Assembly: GCA_028023455.1 (NCBI GenBank) | Contig: JAQFVV010006696.1 | Span: forward strand, 218,501-282,500 | From: Epiperipatus broadwayi | Lineage: Eukaryota > Onychophora > Udeonychophora > Euonychophora > Peripatidae | Direction of reading: 5' to 3' | DNA: 64,000 nt | In this document: piece by piece, positions 12,201 through 23,929 of the stretch | Numbering within the stretch: the first letter of the stretch is position 1 | How the letters are laid out: each line of letters begins with the position of its first letter | Translations under genes and position numbers: made by a program | Notes under the pieces: model-generated | What the model was told of the DNA's origin: nothing | Databases searched by the model: none | The model's input: only the letters and a program-made list of their open reading frames with translations

Positions 12201-14049
12201 TCAAATCATCAACTTTAGATAGGCAACTTGATTTTTGTCAAAACACCTCATGTTAGCAAGCTGCAGAAATTATTTTCCATAAACAATAAAATGCATATGA
12301 GGGAACATGTAAGAACATAAAATGCTCAGATCTCAATGCATACTGGTTTGACAGGAGACAAGAGATAATTGAAACCTATAATTCAAGAAAATTAAAACAA
12401 TACCATGGGAATATTTGGAAAAATCAAACTTCAAAAAGATTTATGAGATCATGAATGGACATATGTAGAACACACCTAAACTAGTCACTGCTTTCAAATC
12501 AAATCCTCACATGATGTTGTTTGAGAAATACAAGATTTCAAATGACATCATGCAGTTACGTTTTTTTGATTCAGGTTAATGGGTATTCAAATACCAACAT
12601 TATGAACCATAAAAAATGAATCCAGGCTGTCTAGGGGAAAGAAACACCCAAAAGCCATTAAGGTAAAAATGGTATGACTGGCTCAATTATGAGTTTCAAA
12701 AGCAAATAATGTATACATATTATATTTGTATATACACACAATGTACCATACAAATAGTTCAATCTCCTGGATATGTGATGACACCATGAAAATAAATTAT
12801 TTGTAGTGGACTCTGGTAAAGTTCTTACAGTGAAAACTGATTATCCATAATATCAAAATTGTAGGGTTATAAAAAATTCATTTGTTATCAAACATCTTAA
12901 GGAAAGATTAAATGAGGTTACAAATAATAAAATCATAATTTATAGTAATTGAGAATTTAAAGGATTACAATACATTTTGGTTCCTTTTAAGAGGTAAATG
13001 TAAGTGTATGGTTTAAATCTATTAAAACAAAGAGGGGTTTGAAAGAAACCACAATTAATTTAGGATGTAAATAATCCATTAACATTCTTTGTTATGTAAA
13101 ACGAAATGATAACAGTAATTATATTATAAGTAGATTATGACATTGACTTCTGCTTTTATTTATTTGGTTATTATGTTAAATCAACTTACTGCAATGTAAG
13201 AGTAATTGATACTCCATTGACCAAATTCGTGAAGTCAATATAAGAGTAACAAAAATGTGATTTAAAATTAAATTATTACATTAATTTAAGAAAAAAATTA
13301 TTAAAAAAACAAGAAATTAAAACATTTAAATAATGGAATGCATGCATAATGTATAACATGCTAGAAACAAAGATTCTATACATAAAAGAAACTGATTTGA
13401 TTTTAATCAAGAAAAAAGTAGATTTTTTAAGCTATTACTTCACATTAAAATAATGCTTAAAATGAGCTAATTGTTGATTTATAAATTGATGATTTTATAA
13501 AAGAAAAAATTGTCTGCAAAAGCTATTGATAACGATTATGAAAGGAAAAGTTTATAAAGGCTGAAGGAGTAATATATTGTCATAGAAAATACATACATGA
13601 ATAATTCCAAGGGAATTAATTCATGTAAAATTTTATTACTTATTGACAAAAAGCTATTAAGAATTGTTAGCTGGCTAAAGAAACCAAAAAGTCTCATATC
13701 TTCAAATCTATAGCAGATTATATTAATTCCAATGAACATTAAGCATTACAAGAGAATGTGGGAGTAGAAAACTCATTAAATGTCACAGAAGAAGACTGCC
13801 AGTCATATACCTATTAGTAATTCAACTTCATAAGCTATTTACATTAGTAATGTCTTTACCATCACCAGAAGGAAAGAGTATTTACTAGAATCATAGAGAA
13901 AAAAGCAGTAAACATAGAAACATTAACTATTTACTGGAAAGTAAGCAAGCAATTTCATGGGGATCAACAGACAACTTCAAATGGAATACAAACTGCCAAG
14001 ATCCACAAATTTGAATTTTTTTATGCATAATGTACAACCCATTTTTGTT
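12201..14049. other. Internal 3' part of gypsy element A, no gene recognised
   Basis: A+T-rich, with only short open frames on either strand. It lies between the integrase remnant and the 3' LTR region. I see no envelope-like protein or clear polypurine tract. Confidence 0.4.
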
Positions 14050-15415
14050 ATATAACATTTAATTACTATATTTATTGAAAGAATTGATGGCCTAGCCTTA
14101 TAATCATCAATCATAATTATGTAAGATGGCTCTATAGGTCATTCATCATAATGTTTGGTTTAAAAATGTATATTTTAATCCTTAGATCTACAAACCAAAG
14201 ATCTTTCTGAATGACTGATGTTGAGGTGAAATTTTATCTATAAAATATTACATGTCCACACTAAGTACAGTATAATTTTATATTAGTGTATTTTTATTGT
14301 TAAATTAAATTGATTATTATTATGTGTGTGAATGGATATTGCTGTCATAAATACCAGTAACTTAATGGGAAAATTCATATCCAAAGATGACAGTCAGTAA
14401 GGAATTACACATTGCATTAGATTAAGTTTAACAAGATAAAGCTAGGAAATATAGTCAACAGAATGAACATATTGAATTACTTATGAATTACACTGTTAGA
14501 ATAAGTTAATGTTTAAAGCAGGTATAAATGACCATTCTGTATGGAGTTAAAATTTAGAGGATTATCATAATGTTATTAGAATAAAATGACAGATGATCTC
14601 CCCTACCCAAACATCAAATTGATTTGTTTTAAATGATTGTAACCCACCCATAATGGAATAAAATTTTTAATGCTTTATTTTATTACAATTTGTGCATATT
14701 TCATCTCTATTGAACTTTGTATTGTCCATGCCATTTCATTGATCCATACTTCAATCAGCCATGCTATATCATTTGTCCAACATTTCATTGCAATTGTGAA
14801 TAAATTTATCTATTTGTCCATTAGCCATGTCAAATCATTTAAGCAACTTTCTATTGTCCATACCACATCATTTCTCTATTTTTCTATTGGCCTTACTTTA
14901 TCATTTATTCAACTATTCATTATCCATGACATATCATTTATCTATTTTTTTGTTATCCATGTCATGTCACACAAACAACTCAAATATAAGTTATTGTAGT
15001 TTTATATCAAACTTATGGTAATCATCACCCTCACTTATTGGAATTGTGCATAAAACTGCAGTGCTTCAGTACTGGTGAGTAACAGGAATATGGGAACATA
15101 CAATGTTAAGGATCTTAAGAGTAACTATTCAATATGTATTAAATTTAAACTAAGCATACTATCAAATGTAATCTATTCATAACAGGTGAACATACTAACA
15201 AATGTAATGTATTCATAACAAGTGAACCTTAGGTAATTAAACTCTTTGGTCATTAATTAGAACAGAAACATAACCCAAATCTACAAATAAATTGAATAAC
15301 ATAAATAACCTTGTTTTTAGTTCTGTTCTAATTAATCAAAAATTGGTGGGGATAGACACTGTTCAATTGCATTGTTAGGAATCTGGTCCCATACATAATT
15401 CATCACTTGTATTAA
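14050..15415 (+). repeat. 3' LTR region of gypsy element A, with primer-site-like sequence after it
   Basis: Direct repeat of 5640-6734 (see there). Unexpectedly the similarity continues past the LTR end: 'TTAAATTGGCACCTCCAAACACTGG' positions 15412-15436 correspond to the primer-binding site and leader of the 5' copy, and similarity persists to about 15520. Confidence 0.65.
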
Positions 15416-15708
15416 ATTGGCACCTCCAAACACTGGATATGAATCACTAGATTAAGATTCTAATTTTTGTTCATTACACATCATGACAAATGGTTTGGGG
15501 TATAAACTCAGAAGTTTGCCATATACATTCCACTACAATACAATGGATAACTTAATAATGGAAAAATCCAAATCAGTTACGAATAAAATAAATAATCTAA
15601 TATTTTATGTTGTAAATTTCATATTTATTTATTTTTCCACTAAATAGAATTGAAGTGGAAAATAATTAAACTAATATAGAAAACTTTCTACCTGAAATAT
15701 GCACTTAC

Positions 15709-15887
15709 AAAACATATATGTTTTCCTAGATCATGAGGATAGCCTGCACAAAACTCATTTTTCCGGACTTTGTACTTTGGTGTATTACTATGTTCCATGT
15801 ATAACTTTTCTACTATGTAAATGCAGGTTTTACGATTAATAATTGGTAATATAACCATATTAAGATGTCTTGTTTTTTCCTGATCAT
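15709..15887 (-). CDS. S1 serine protease, exon with the segment before the catalytic Ser (third visible exon)
   Basis: A 179-bp exon. The acceptor is TTTATTTTTCAG ending at 15888 and the donor is GTAAGTGC at 15701-15708. Translated after two phase bases it gives 'RHLNMVILPIINRKTC', then 'VRKNEFCAGYPHDLGKHIC'. This is the conserved S1 pattern of LP(I/V)...C followed by (M/E)FCAGY....C just before the GDSGGP box. It begins with the last two bases of a codon, exactly complementing the single base left by the exon at 37749-38050, so the joined codon is Tyr. It ends on a codon boundary after Cys-Phe; the next exon should start with Gly-Asp-Ser-Gly. No such exon was found to the left, so it is probably beyond position 1. 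There is no stop within the exon. It could belong to a clip-domain, clotting-factor or complement-type protease; the domain alone does not say. Confidence 0.85.
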
Positions 15888-15916
15888 CTGAAAAATAAAA
15901 GAAAGAAGTGATAGAA

Positions 15917-15918
<2 letters not shown>

Positions 15919-15981
<63 letters not shown>
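15919..15981. repeat. (TA)n microsatellite at the 5' edge of a PLE fragment
   Basis: Pure TA; the PLE endonuclease fragment begins directly at its right end. Confidence 0.95.
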
Positions 15982-15986
<5 letters not shown>

Positions 15987-16280
15987 TCCATGTAGTTGTG
16001 GTAAATTTTATGTAGGCCAGAGTAAATTTAGCCTTAATGAAAGGGTTAAGGTTCATATAAGTAGAGTTAAATAGGTATTTTAACTCAGCTTTATATATTC
16101 ATGAATTGAATACAGGTCATAGAATATTGTTTAACAATGCTTCGGTTATTTTTTTATGAAAAGAATGTGTTAAAAAGAAGAATAAAGGAGACTTTGATGA
16201 TAAAACTTCTTGATTCTGAGGCTATCAATCTTATGAAGATTTCTTTTGATATTAAGGGAAGGTGGAGTTTGAAATGAATT
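15982..16280 (+). pseudogene. Penelope-like element family A: GIY-YIG endonuclease fragment
   Basis: The plus strand reads 'IPCSCGKFYVGQSKFSLNERVKVHISRVK', then a stop and frameshift, then 'YFNSALYIHE.NTGHRI'. This is the PLE-type GIY-YIG domain, with a cysteine pair in front of Y(I/V)GQ and an H....GH pair behind (the zinc-binding CCHH arrangement). It is clearly related to the longer copy at 17682-18272. It is truncated at the 5' side at a (TA)n tract, has no RT, and contains at least two disabling changes. A hammerhead-like fold lies about 290 bp downstream. Confidence 0.8.
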
Positions 16281-16295
16281 ATGGGAAGGCTTGTT

Positions 16296-16298
<3 letters not shown>

Positions 16299-16360
<62 letters not shown>
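16299..16360. repeat. (TA)n microsatellite
   Basis: TA repeats with one CA interruption, directly 3' of the PLE fragment. Confidence 0.95.
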
Positions 16361-16501
16361 TGTGCCCTTATCTATAGGTCATAATAGGGTAAAATGGTCA
16401 ATTGCTAAAAAATTTTAAATTTTAAGATATGTTTGTATGATATATAAATAATAGTAGGATAATTAGATTTTATAGTACAATTTAAAGCTGAAAATACCTG
16501 G

Positions 16502-16505
<4 letters not shown>

Positions 16506-16556
<51 letters not shown>
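16506..16556. repeat. (TA)n microsatellite
   Basis: Pure TA, about 15 bp in front of the hammerhead-like motif. Confidence 0.95.
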
Positions 16557-16557
<1 letters not shown>

Positions 16558-16571
16558 TTTGGGTTGATTTT

Positions 16572-16614
16572 CACTTGATAAGGTCTATTTGTAGTAGATG
16601 AAACCATGGTTGTG
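16572..16614 (+). ncRNA. Hammerhead-ribozyme-like motif, PLE family A copy 3 (variant core)
   Basis: Seen in the sequence: stem I CAC (16572-16574)/GUG (16612-16614); core UUGAUAA (16575-16581); stem II GUCUA (16583-16587)/UAGAU (16595-16599); GAA (16600-16602); stem III ACC (16603-16605)/GGU (16608-16610) with a 2-base loop; U at position 17 (16611). Known: type I hammerheads with very short stem III occur in Penelope-like elements, where they are thought to work as dimers or self-cleave weakly. The core differs from CUGANGA at C3 (U) and G8 (A), two bases that pair in the active fold. Compared with the copies at 17110 and 18289, stem II has changed on both strands. Confidence 0.55.
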
Positions 16615-16672
16615 TAAGGATTTTGGTAAAAATTTTGAATTTAATCTAATATTGTATTGTTTTATGGTTTTG

Positions 16673-16673
<1 letters not shown>

Positions 16674-16767
<94 letters not shown>
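16674..16767. repeat. (TA)n microsatellite
   Basis: Long pure TA run directly after the A-family 3' region. It reads as Tyr-Ile repeats in both strands' frames, which is not a protein. Confidence 0.95.
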
Positions 16768-16771
<4 letters not shown>

Positions 16772-16806
16772 TTGATATCTGTATTTGTTTCACAATATAT
16801 GTAATA

Positions 16807-16967
16807 TATATATATCAAAATACAGTACAATTTATATAAATTATATTCTTTTAGAAGTACTTTAGATTATACACTTTGTAATCTTTATAAAGACTACAAA
16901 ATGTATAGTCTAAAGTACTTCTAAAAGAATGTAATTTATATAAATTGTACTGTATTTTGATATATAT
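16807..16967. repeat. Fold-back hairpin, ~77-bp arms
   Basis: Left arm 16807-16883 and right arm 16891-16967 are near-perfect reverse complements, separated by 7 bases. Only about four differences occur and all look like transitions. The outer ends run into TA repeats. It could be a miniature fold-back element or a product of template switching at TA tracts; no terminal transposon signature or target duplication is evident. Confidence 0.9.
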
Positions 16968-17049
16968 ATATATTGATTTATATATTATATATATATATAT
17001 ATCAAATATATATATATATTTGATTTGTATATATATATATATATATATA
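16968..17049. repeat. Compound (TA)n with repeated ATCAAAT/ATTTGAT interruptions
   Basis: Short TA runs interrupted by tatcaaatata / atattgatttgtata units that are mutually inverted, so this stretch can also fold back. Confidence 0.8.
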
Positions 17050-17109
17050 TCAAATCAAAACTACCCCAAATCCAAAATTAAACCAGACCAGCATAAAACT
17101 AATATTAAA

Positions 17110-17153
17110 ACACAACCTAAGGTTTCACTGCTACAAGCAGACTTCTCAAGTGT
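17110..17153 (-). ncRNA. Hammerhead-ribozyme-like motif, family A inverted copy
   Basis: Mirror copy of the motif at 18289-18332, with the same sequence on the minus strand across core and stems. It lies just 3' of the inverted endonuclease copy. Confidence 0.55.
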
Positions 17154-17190
17154 AAAGAACTACCAAAAACTACACAATATATATATAATA

Positions 17191-17675
17191 TTAAAAACTA
17201 CCCACATATTCATTCACTTCCCATCCACCTTTAATATTAAAAAAACTCTTAAATAAGTTAATTGCTTCAGAATAATACATTTTCAATAATAAAGTCTCTT
17301 TAATTTTTCTTTTGATTTCATTTCTCTCAAAGAAGACAACCTTAGCTTCATCAAAATCAATAGTGTGGCCTCTATCTTTTTCATGGACATACAAAGCAGA
17401 ACTAAGATATCTATTTTTAACTCTACTTTTATGAACCTTTATTCTTTCATTTAAACTCAAACTACTCTGACCTATGCAAACGTTCTTACAAAATAAACAA
17501 GGGAAAATATACTACATGAGGAATAGTCTTTCTATCAAAAACTTTTTTTGTATTATTTAATAAATTATTCAATGTAACAAACCTTTTCCAAGCAATTTTC
17601 TTATTTCCAAACAATTTACTATTTCTACACACAATTTTATAAAAAGACAATTTAAATGGCAAAGAAATAAAATCA
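17191..17675 (-). pseudogene. PLE family A GIY-YIG endonuclease, inverted copy (frameshifted)
   Basis: The minus-strand frame 17191-17460 gives the C-terminal part of the endonuclease ('SLNERIKVHKSRVKN', 'HEKDRGHTIDFDEAKVVFF'). Upstream, around 17500, a 2-base loss relative to the right copy in the 'GVVYF.PC' region shifts the frame and destroys the GIY box reading. Otherwise it matches 17768-18272 closely. It ends at the palindrome centre, so the N-terminal linker is missing. Confidence 0.85.
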
Positions 17676-17681
17676 AGAAAT

Positions 17682-18272
17682 TTGAGTGTTGGATACTCTG
17701 ATAAATTTGTTAAAAGTATTTTTTTTAATAGTAATATTTGTAAGGATATAAAGGTTAAAGAAAAATATGATTTTATTTCTTTGCCATTTAAATTGTGTTT
17801 TTATAAAATTTTGTGTAGAAATAGTAAATTGTTTGGAAATAAGAAAATTGCTTGGAAAAGTGGTGTTACATTGAATAATTTACTAAATAATACAAAAGCA
17901 GTTTTTGATAGAAAGACTATTCCTGGTGTAGTATATTTTATTCCTTGTTTATTTTGTAAGAAGGTTTACATAGGTCAGAGTAGTTTGAGTTTAAATGAAA
18001 GAATAAAGGTTCATAAAAGTAGAGTTAAAAATAGATATCTTAGTTCTGCTTTGTATGTCCATGAAAAGGATACAGGCCACACTATTGATTTTGATGAAGC
18101 TAAGGTTGTCTTCTTTGAGAGAAATGAAATCAAAAGAATAATTAAAGAGTCTTTATTATTGAAAATTTATTATTCTGAAGCAATTAACTTATTTAAGAGT
18201 TCTTTTAATATTAAGGGTGGATGGGAAGTGAATGGATTTGTGGTAGTTTTTAATTTTATATACATTGTGTAG
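17682..18272 (+). CDS. PLE family A GIY-YIG endonuclease domain (5'-truncated ORF)
   Basis: 196 codons, the best-preserved PLE reading frame here. Residues about 50-80 are the linker that in PLEs joins RT to endonuclease ('KKIAWKSGVTLNNLL'). The GIY-YIG domain starts at about residue 86: 'GVVYFIPCLFC' then 'KVYIGQSSLSLNERIKVH' and 'YVHEKDTGHTIDFDEAK'. The C-x2-C pair and the H...GH pair are the zinc-binding CCHH residues typical of PLE endonucleases; 'VYF...VYIGQ' is the GIY-YIG pair and the Arg of NERI is the expected catalytic Arg. The RT domain is absent, so the start Met is probably an accident of truncation. In PLEs this domain nicks DNA for target-primed reverse transcription. It is followed 16 bp after the stop by the hammerhead-like motif. 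Confidence 0.85.
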   Translation: MSVGYSDKFVKSIFFNSNICKDIKVKEKYDFISLPFKLCFYKILCRNSKLFGNKKIAWKSGVTLNNLLNNTKAVFDRKTIPGVVYFIPCLFCKKVYIGQSSLSLNERIKVHKSRVKNRYLSSALYVHEKDTGHTIDFDEAKVVFFERNEIKRIIKESLLLKIYYSEAINLFKSSFNIKGGWEVNGFVVVFNFIYIV

Positions 18273-18288
18273 TTTTTGGTAGTTCTTT

Positions 18289-18332
18289 ACACTTGAGAAG
18301 TCTGCTTGTAGCAGTGAAACCTTAGGTTGTGT
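18289..18332 (+). ncRNA. Hammerhead-ribozyme-like motif, PLE family A right copy (variant core)
   Basis: Stem I ACAC (18289-18292)/GUGU (18329-18332); core UUGAGAA (18293-18299); stem II CUGC (18302-18305)/GCAG (18311-18314); GAA (18316-18318); stem III ACC (18319-18321)/GGU (18325-18327) with a 3-base loop; U17 at 18328, after which cleavage would be predicted. The catalytic core differs from CUGANGA by C3 to U and G8 to A, which keeps the 3-8 base pair. All other core bases (U4 G5 A6 A9 G12 A13 A14 A15.1 U16.1) match. Confidence 0.6.
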
Positions 18333-18422
18333 TTTAATATTATTTTTATGCTGGTCTAGTTTAATTTTGGATTTGGGGTAGTTTTCATTTGAAATTGACT
18401 AGTTTAGCTTTAGGCTTGTAAT

Positions 18423-18423
<1 letters not shown>

Positions 18424-18456
<33 letters not shown>

Positions 18457-18466
18457 CATATATATC

Positions 18467-18504
<38 letters not shown>

Positions 18505-18507
18505 GAG
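18424..18507. repeat. (TA)n with inverted 'tcacaaata' caps
   Basis: A TA run, then 'tattacatatatatcacaaata', a second TA run and 'tatttgtgaga'. The tcacaaata...tatttgtga arms enclose the second TA tract as a palindrome. Confidence 0.85.
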
Positions 18508-20165
18508 AGTACCATATGAGCCTCACCTAAAACAATTTGTTTCTTTGTGAATTTAACTGTGCTTATATCGAATCAACAGATATAAATAACTTACACTTAT
18601 CTTAAGCTTTTCATATATCAGCTATATTTTTAAACTAGTTAGTATTAAAAGAATAATTTGAAAAATGAATAATTCTAATTTGTTTATACACACACATAAA
18701 TAAATGTTTCTAACTAACAGTTTTTTCTTTTGGTATTGTCTAAAACTTGACATTTGACAAAGCCTCAAGTCAACATTGCATTTTTATCACTTGAAACAAA
18801 GGAAATAAACGTTTAAAGTTCATTATAAATTGTATATTTTAAACAATAGAAAGTGTGAGCATGATTATGTGATATGCTTGTAGAAATTAATCCAGTATAA
18901 AAACGAACTAATATTGTTATAACAATAATCTTCTATTTAGATAAGAAGGTAATAACTACATCTGTAAATTTAAGTGTGTTCGAATTTAGAACACATTTAA
19001 GAAAAAAAAAGATTCGCTATTTTTAAAACTGTTTTCAAGTAATTAATTTACTTATTCTTAATATTATAAAGAACTATAAAAAAAATAATCATTGAAATTG
19101 ACAAGGTTATAAAAGTTTTCAACGTCTTCGAAATGAGTTTACAAATATATATTTAAGAAGACAAAAATTTATAAAGATGTTTTTTGGCTAGCAAATTATG
19201 CCAAGGATTTCTGCTGATGTTTTAAAGCTGACCATGTAAATTTATTCCTACTTAATGCCTAAAATATAATCATCATAATTCTCATTTAAAAAGCTGCCTT
19301 AATAATGGAGTATTATATTGAAGAAGATGTTAAATATTTTACTAAGCAAATATTTAAAAGAATGAATATCTGGATTGCCTCTTCGAAGGATGATCAATGA
19401 ATTTTATGTTTCAACATTCTTCGTCATTTTATTTTGTCTAAGGAGGGATATAAAACCATTATTCTTTCTCGTCTTGGATTACTTCATTGTGTATTTTAAT
19501 AACCCTTAAACTTTATTTCCTTTGTGGATAATTATATTTACTTGGAAATTTTTTCATGTATTAATTTGATTTTAACAGAATAAGTGGAGAACTGATAAGA
19601 TGAACATTTTATTTTTATTTATTTAATAAAATTTAGATGTTGATATTTTGATATATGCTCTGATGAAAATGACGGTTGACTAAGGTAAAAGTTTTTTAAT
19701 TATTTCAATTTGGAAGTAAGTTTTATTATATTCCAAATTGAATCTTACCTGACAATTATCATAATTTCTTTTTAAACATACTTAATTAATATCAGAATAC
19801 ATTCTATTATTAATCTAGTGTAAATGGATGTTATCCTATATGGACATACAACACACATTGAATCATTTTAATGACACAATACATAGATTTATAATGTATA
19901 GTGCAATTATTTATTATACACTTGATTTTAAATTATATATATGTAAATGATTACATTATGTTTTTTCTGAATGTTAAATAGTTTATTATTGTATTTAAAT
20001 ATAAACTTAGATTATGATTCTAAATTTTAATATTTTTATTACTTATGAGATAATATTTTTATTTTTATTACGGATTAAAATGTGTTAAACTTGATTTTAA
20101 AATTAAACAGGTGTCATTTGTTTATTTTATTTAGTCGTTTTATAAAACCAATAATTATAAATATA
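18508..20165. other. No recognised gene
   Basis: A+T-rich, non-repetitive as far as I can see, with no open frame or motif worth naming. It lies inside the long protease intron. Confidence 0.5.
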
Positions 20166-20167
20166 CA

Positions 20168-20183
20168 TACTCACACACACACC

Positions 20184-20262
<79 letters not shown>
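20168..20262. repeat. (CA)n/(TA)n compound microsatellite
   Basis: A short CACACAC run, then TA repeats with one G interruption. Confidence 0.95.
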
Positions 20263-20264
<2 letters not shown>

Positions 20265-20528
20265 AATCAACTTAATGATTTAATATTTATAAAAAAGTTA
20301 TATATAGCTTATACTAAATTTATCATTACTATGGGATATTTGTGGAAATGCCTGAAGAGAGTCGATTACAATTTCTACTCTGAACTCGAATTCTAAGAGT
20401 AATGAGGTTATTAATAGAGGAGTGGATTGGATTATATTTTAAATCACATCATCCATGGCATTCTATAAAAAGACTCAAAGTCTGACTATAGTTAGATGCG
20501 ACTTTCTCGAGTCCTGAAAAGGATTGTC

Positions 20529-20529
<1 letters not shown>

Positions 20530-20563
<34 letters not shown>
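20530..20563. repeat. (TA)n microsatellite
   Basis: Pure TA. Confidence 0.95.
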
Positions 20564-20567
<4 letters not shown>

Positions 20568-20914
20568 CATGTTACAAATTGTGCAACTTGCTTTTAAACT
20601 TGTGCTAAAATTTTCACTAGATGGAGCTTACTATTAGCTCCAAACAAGCTTTAATTATAAGTGCCAACATAGAAATAATTTTAAATATCTATTGTAAAAA
20701 TTTTCATCTCTGGAGCAATTGGTTTTAATCTTAATTGCCCACCCTTGTGATGAGTTAGAATTTCAGAAACTAAATGTAAAACTCCAAATCAGAACACTTA
20801 TTTAGTACATTACTATCAGATTGAAAACTTAAATATTTTGTGACTTGTTTTATTAATTATTATGATTGTGCACTTGAAAGCTTTTGTGATTTAATATTGT
20901 ATTAGCTATTAATA

Positions 20915-22479
<1,565 letters not shown>

Positions 22480-22805
22480 TATATTGCAGAGGCTTTTACT
22501 ATATGGTGAAACTGAACTGATTTCAGACCCATATAGCTATTTAGTTTGTAATTCTGGATTTGAAGGCATTACATGTCTGATATATTTCATACTTTCAAAC
22601 TGATAGAAATGTCTTTCATAAATGCTGATTTTAGAATTTGTATTTAGATCTAGTTTCTAGTCTGACTACCCTTCACTGATGTGAGTGAACTTGCTCAAAA
22701 GAAGCTGCTCTGAAGGTGGAGACAACAAAAGAGATATTGAATTCTATCTTTCTTGGCATTCTTGTAAACAATAGCTTGTTAACAGCTATTGGTAAAGCTC
22801 CATCT
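22480..22805 (+). repeat. ~320-bp interspersed repeat, copy 2
   Basis: Tandem neighbour of copy 3 (22890-23203), about 80% alike. It ends in 'ggtaaagctccatctagcg', which parallels 'ggtagaacaccatctattg' at the end of the reverse copy near 33160 and the fragment at 36487. Confidence 0.7.
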
Positions 22806-22889
22806 AGCGATCATAAATTGCAAGGTAAAATAAGTTACAATAGTTATAACTTGTTTTGTTTATCATAAATATACCCTTGAAGGTTTTTG

Positions 22890-23200
22890 CAATGATATAT
22901 ATCACAGAGGCTTTTACTATATGTTGAAACTGAACTGATTTCAGAAAGATATAGCTATCTAGTTTGTTAAGCTGGATTTGAATACATTATATGTCTGATA
23001 AATTTTATCCTTTCAAACTGATAGAAATGTGTTTCATAAATGCTAATTTTAGAGTTAGTATTTAGATCTAATTTTTAGTCTCCCTACCTTTCACTGACAT
23101 AAGCCAACTAACTCGAAAGCAGCTCTGTAGGTGGAGACAGTGAAAAAGATATTGATTGATATCTCTCTTGGTGCTTATGTAAACAAAAGCTTGTTAGAAG

Positions 23201-23203
<3 letters not shown>
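22890..23203 (+). repeat. ~320-bp interspersed repeat, copy 3
   Basis: Second unit of the tandem pair. It ends at 'gttagaagct' where a (TA)n tract begins. Confidence 0.7.

Positions 23204-23262
<59 letters not shown>
23204..23262. repeat. (TA)n microsatellite
   Basis: Pure TA, abutting the repeat copy to its left. Confidence 0.95.
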
Positions 23263-23263
<1 letters not shown>

Positions 23264-23929
23264 CTTATTATATATGAGTTTGACATTATAAATATGTTAT
23301 AATAATTTATGTTTCATTATGAGATAATTTAAGGTATGGTTAATTAGTGTATTTGAAATTAATCATATCAGTAATTTAATTTTTTCTATAATTTCTTCTA
23401 TTTAACTAAAATAAATGTAGTTTAAAATTTGGTATAATTTTATATTGGTTTTTTTATTAAAAGGGTGATGTCCAAAATATGGTTAATTGAATTCAAGATT
23501 GGTTTGTACTGAGTCCAATTTAGTTTAGTTAATTGATAAGTTGTAAATTCTCTCAAGTATTATTTTTTTTTTAATATTTTATGTTAAATTGTCTTGTGTT
23601 AGGATATGCAAATGAGTTTTTTTAAAAAAAAAGTTATGTTCATTTTAAGAGATAAAGAAAGAAAATTAAGAAAGAACAACTTCTTGTTAAATATTTTAAA
23701 ATAATCTGATTTTCTAATATCAATTTATTACTATTTAAAATTACAGTGTATTTAATTATTATGCATACATAAAGGATCAAAATTTTTATCCTAAGTAACA
23801 TTTTCTCTCACTCTTTTTGACTTATTACTGGGGGGAAACATATTCATCACTATTATAGAATTCATTGGTGTATTTAACAAAACTAAGGATAAAATACAAA
23901 AAGAAAAACATACTTGATGGAAACATGGA
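23263..23929. other. No recognised gene
   Basis: A+T-rich leader to the gypsy remnant that follows; a 5' LTR was looked for here and not identified. Confidence 0.4.

Larger units (their letters stand above)
5640..15415 (+). mobile_element. Decayed Ty3/gypsy-like LTR retrotransposon (element A)
   Basis: Two direct repeats (about 5640-6734 and 14050-15415) bracket recognisable remnants, in correct order, of gag, aspartic protease, reverse transcriptase, RNase H and integrase. All are on the plus strand and riddled with stops and frameshifts. PR-RT-RH-IN order is the Ty3/gypsy arrangement. The LTR copies look about 75-80% identical by eye, so the insertion is old. It lies just downstream (on the gene strand) of the last visible exon of the minus-strand protease gene, hence probably within that gene's next intron. 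Confidence 0.75.
17050..18395. mobile_element. Penelope-like element family A: head-to-head inverted pair
   Basis: Two copies of the 3' part of the same PLE lie in opposite orientation. Left arm 17050-17675 (element on minus strand) and right arm 17768-18395 (element on plus strand) are about 95% identical. A 92-bp spacer is present once and is in frame only with the right copy. Both arms hold the GIY-YIG endonuclease and a hammerhead-like motif, with 3' ends pointing outwards. Known: PLE insertions often carry tandem or inverted 5'-truncated partial copies. The arms could form a very long hairpin. Confidence 0.85.

Noticed and set aside
15688-16056. A 122-codon minus-strand frame joining PLE antisense, a TA tract and the protease exon
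   Set aside because: Only 15709-15887 is supported, by splice sites and S1 motifs; the rest is read-through across the intron, microsatellite and PLE antisense.
19660-19700. CTGATGA at 19666 as another hammerhead
   Set aside because: No GAAA follows at stem II distance and no stem I or III can be drawn.
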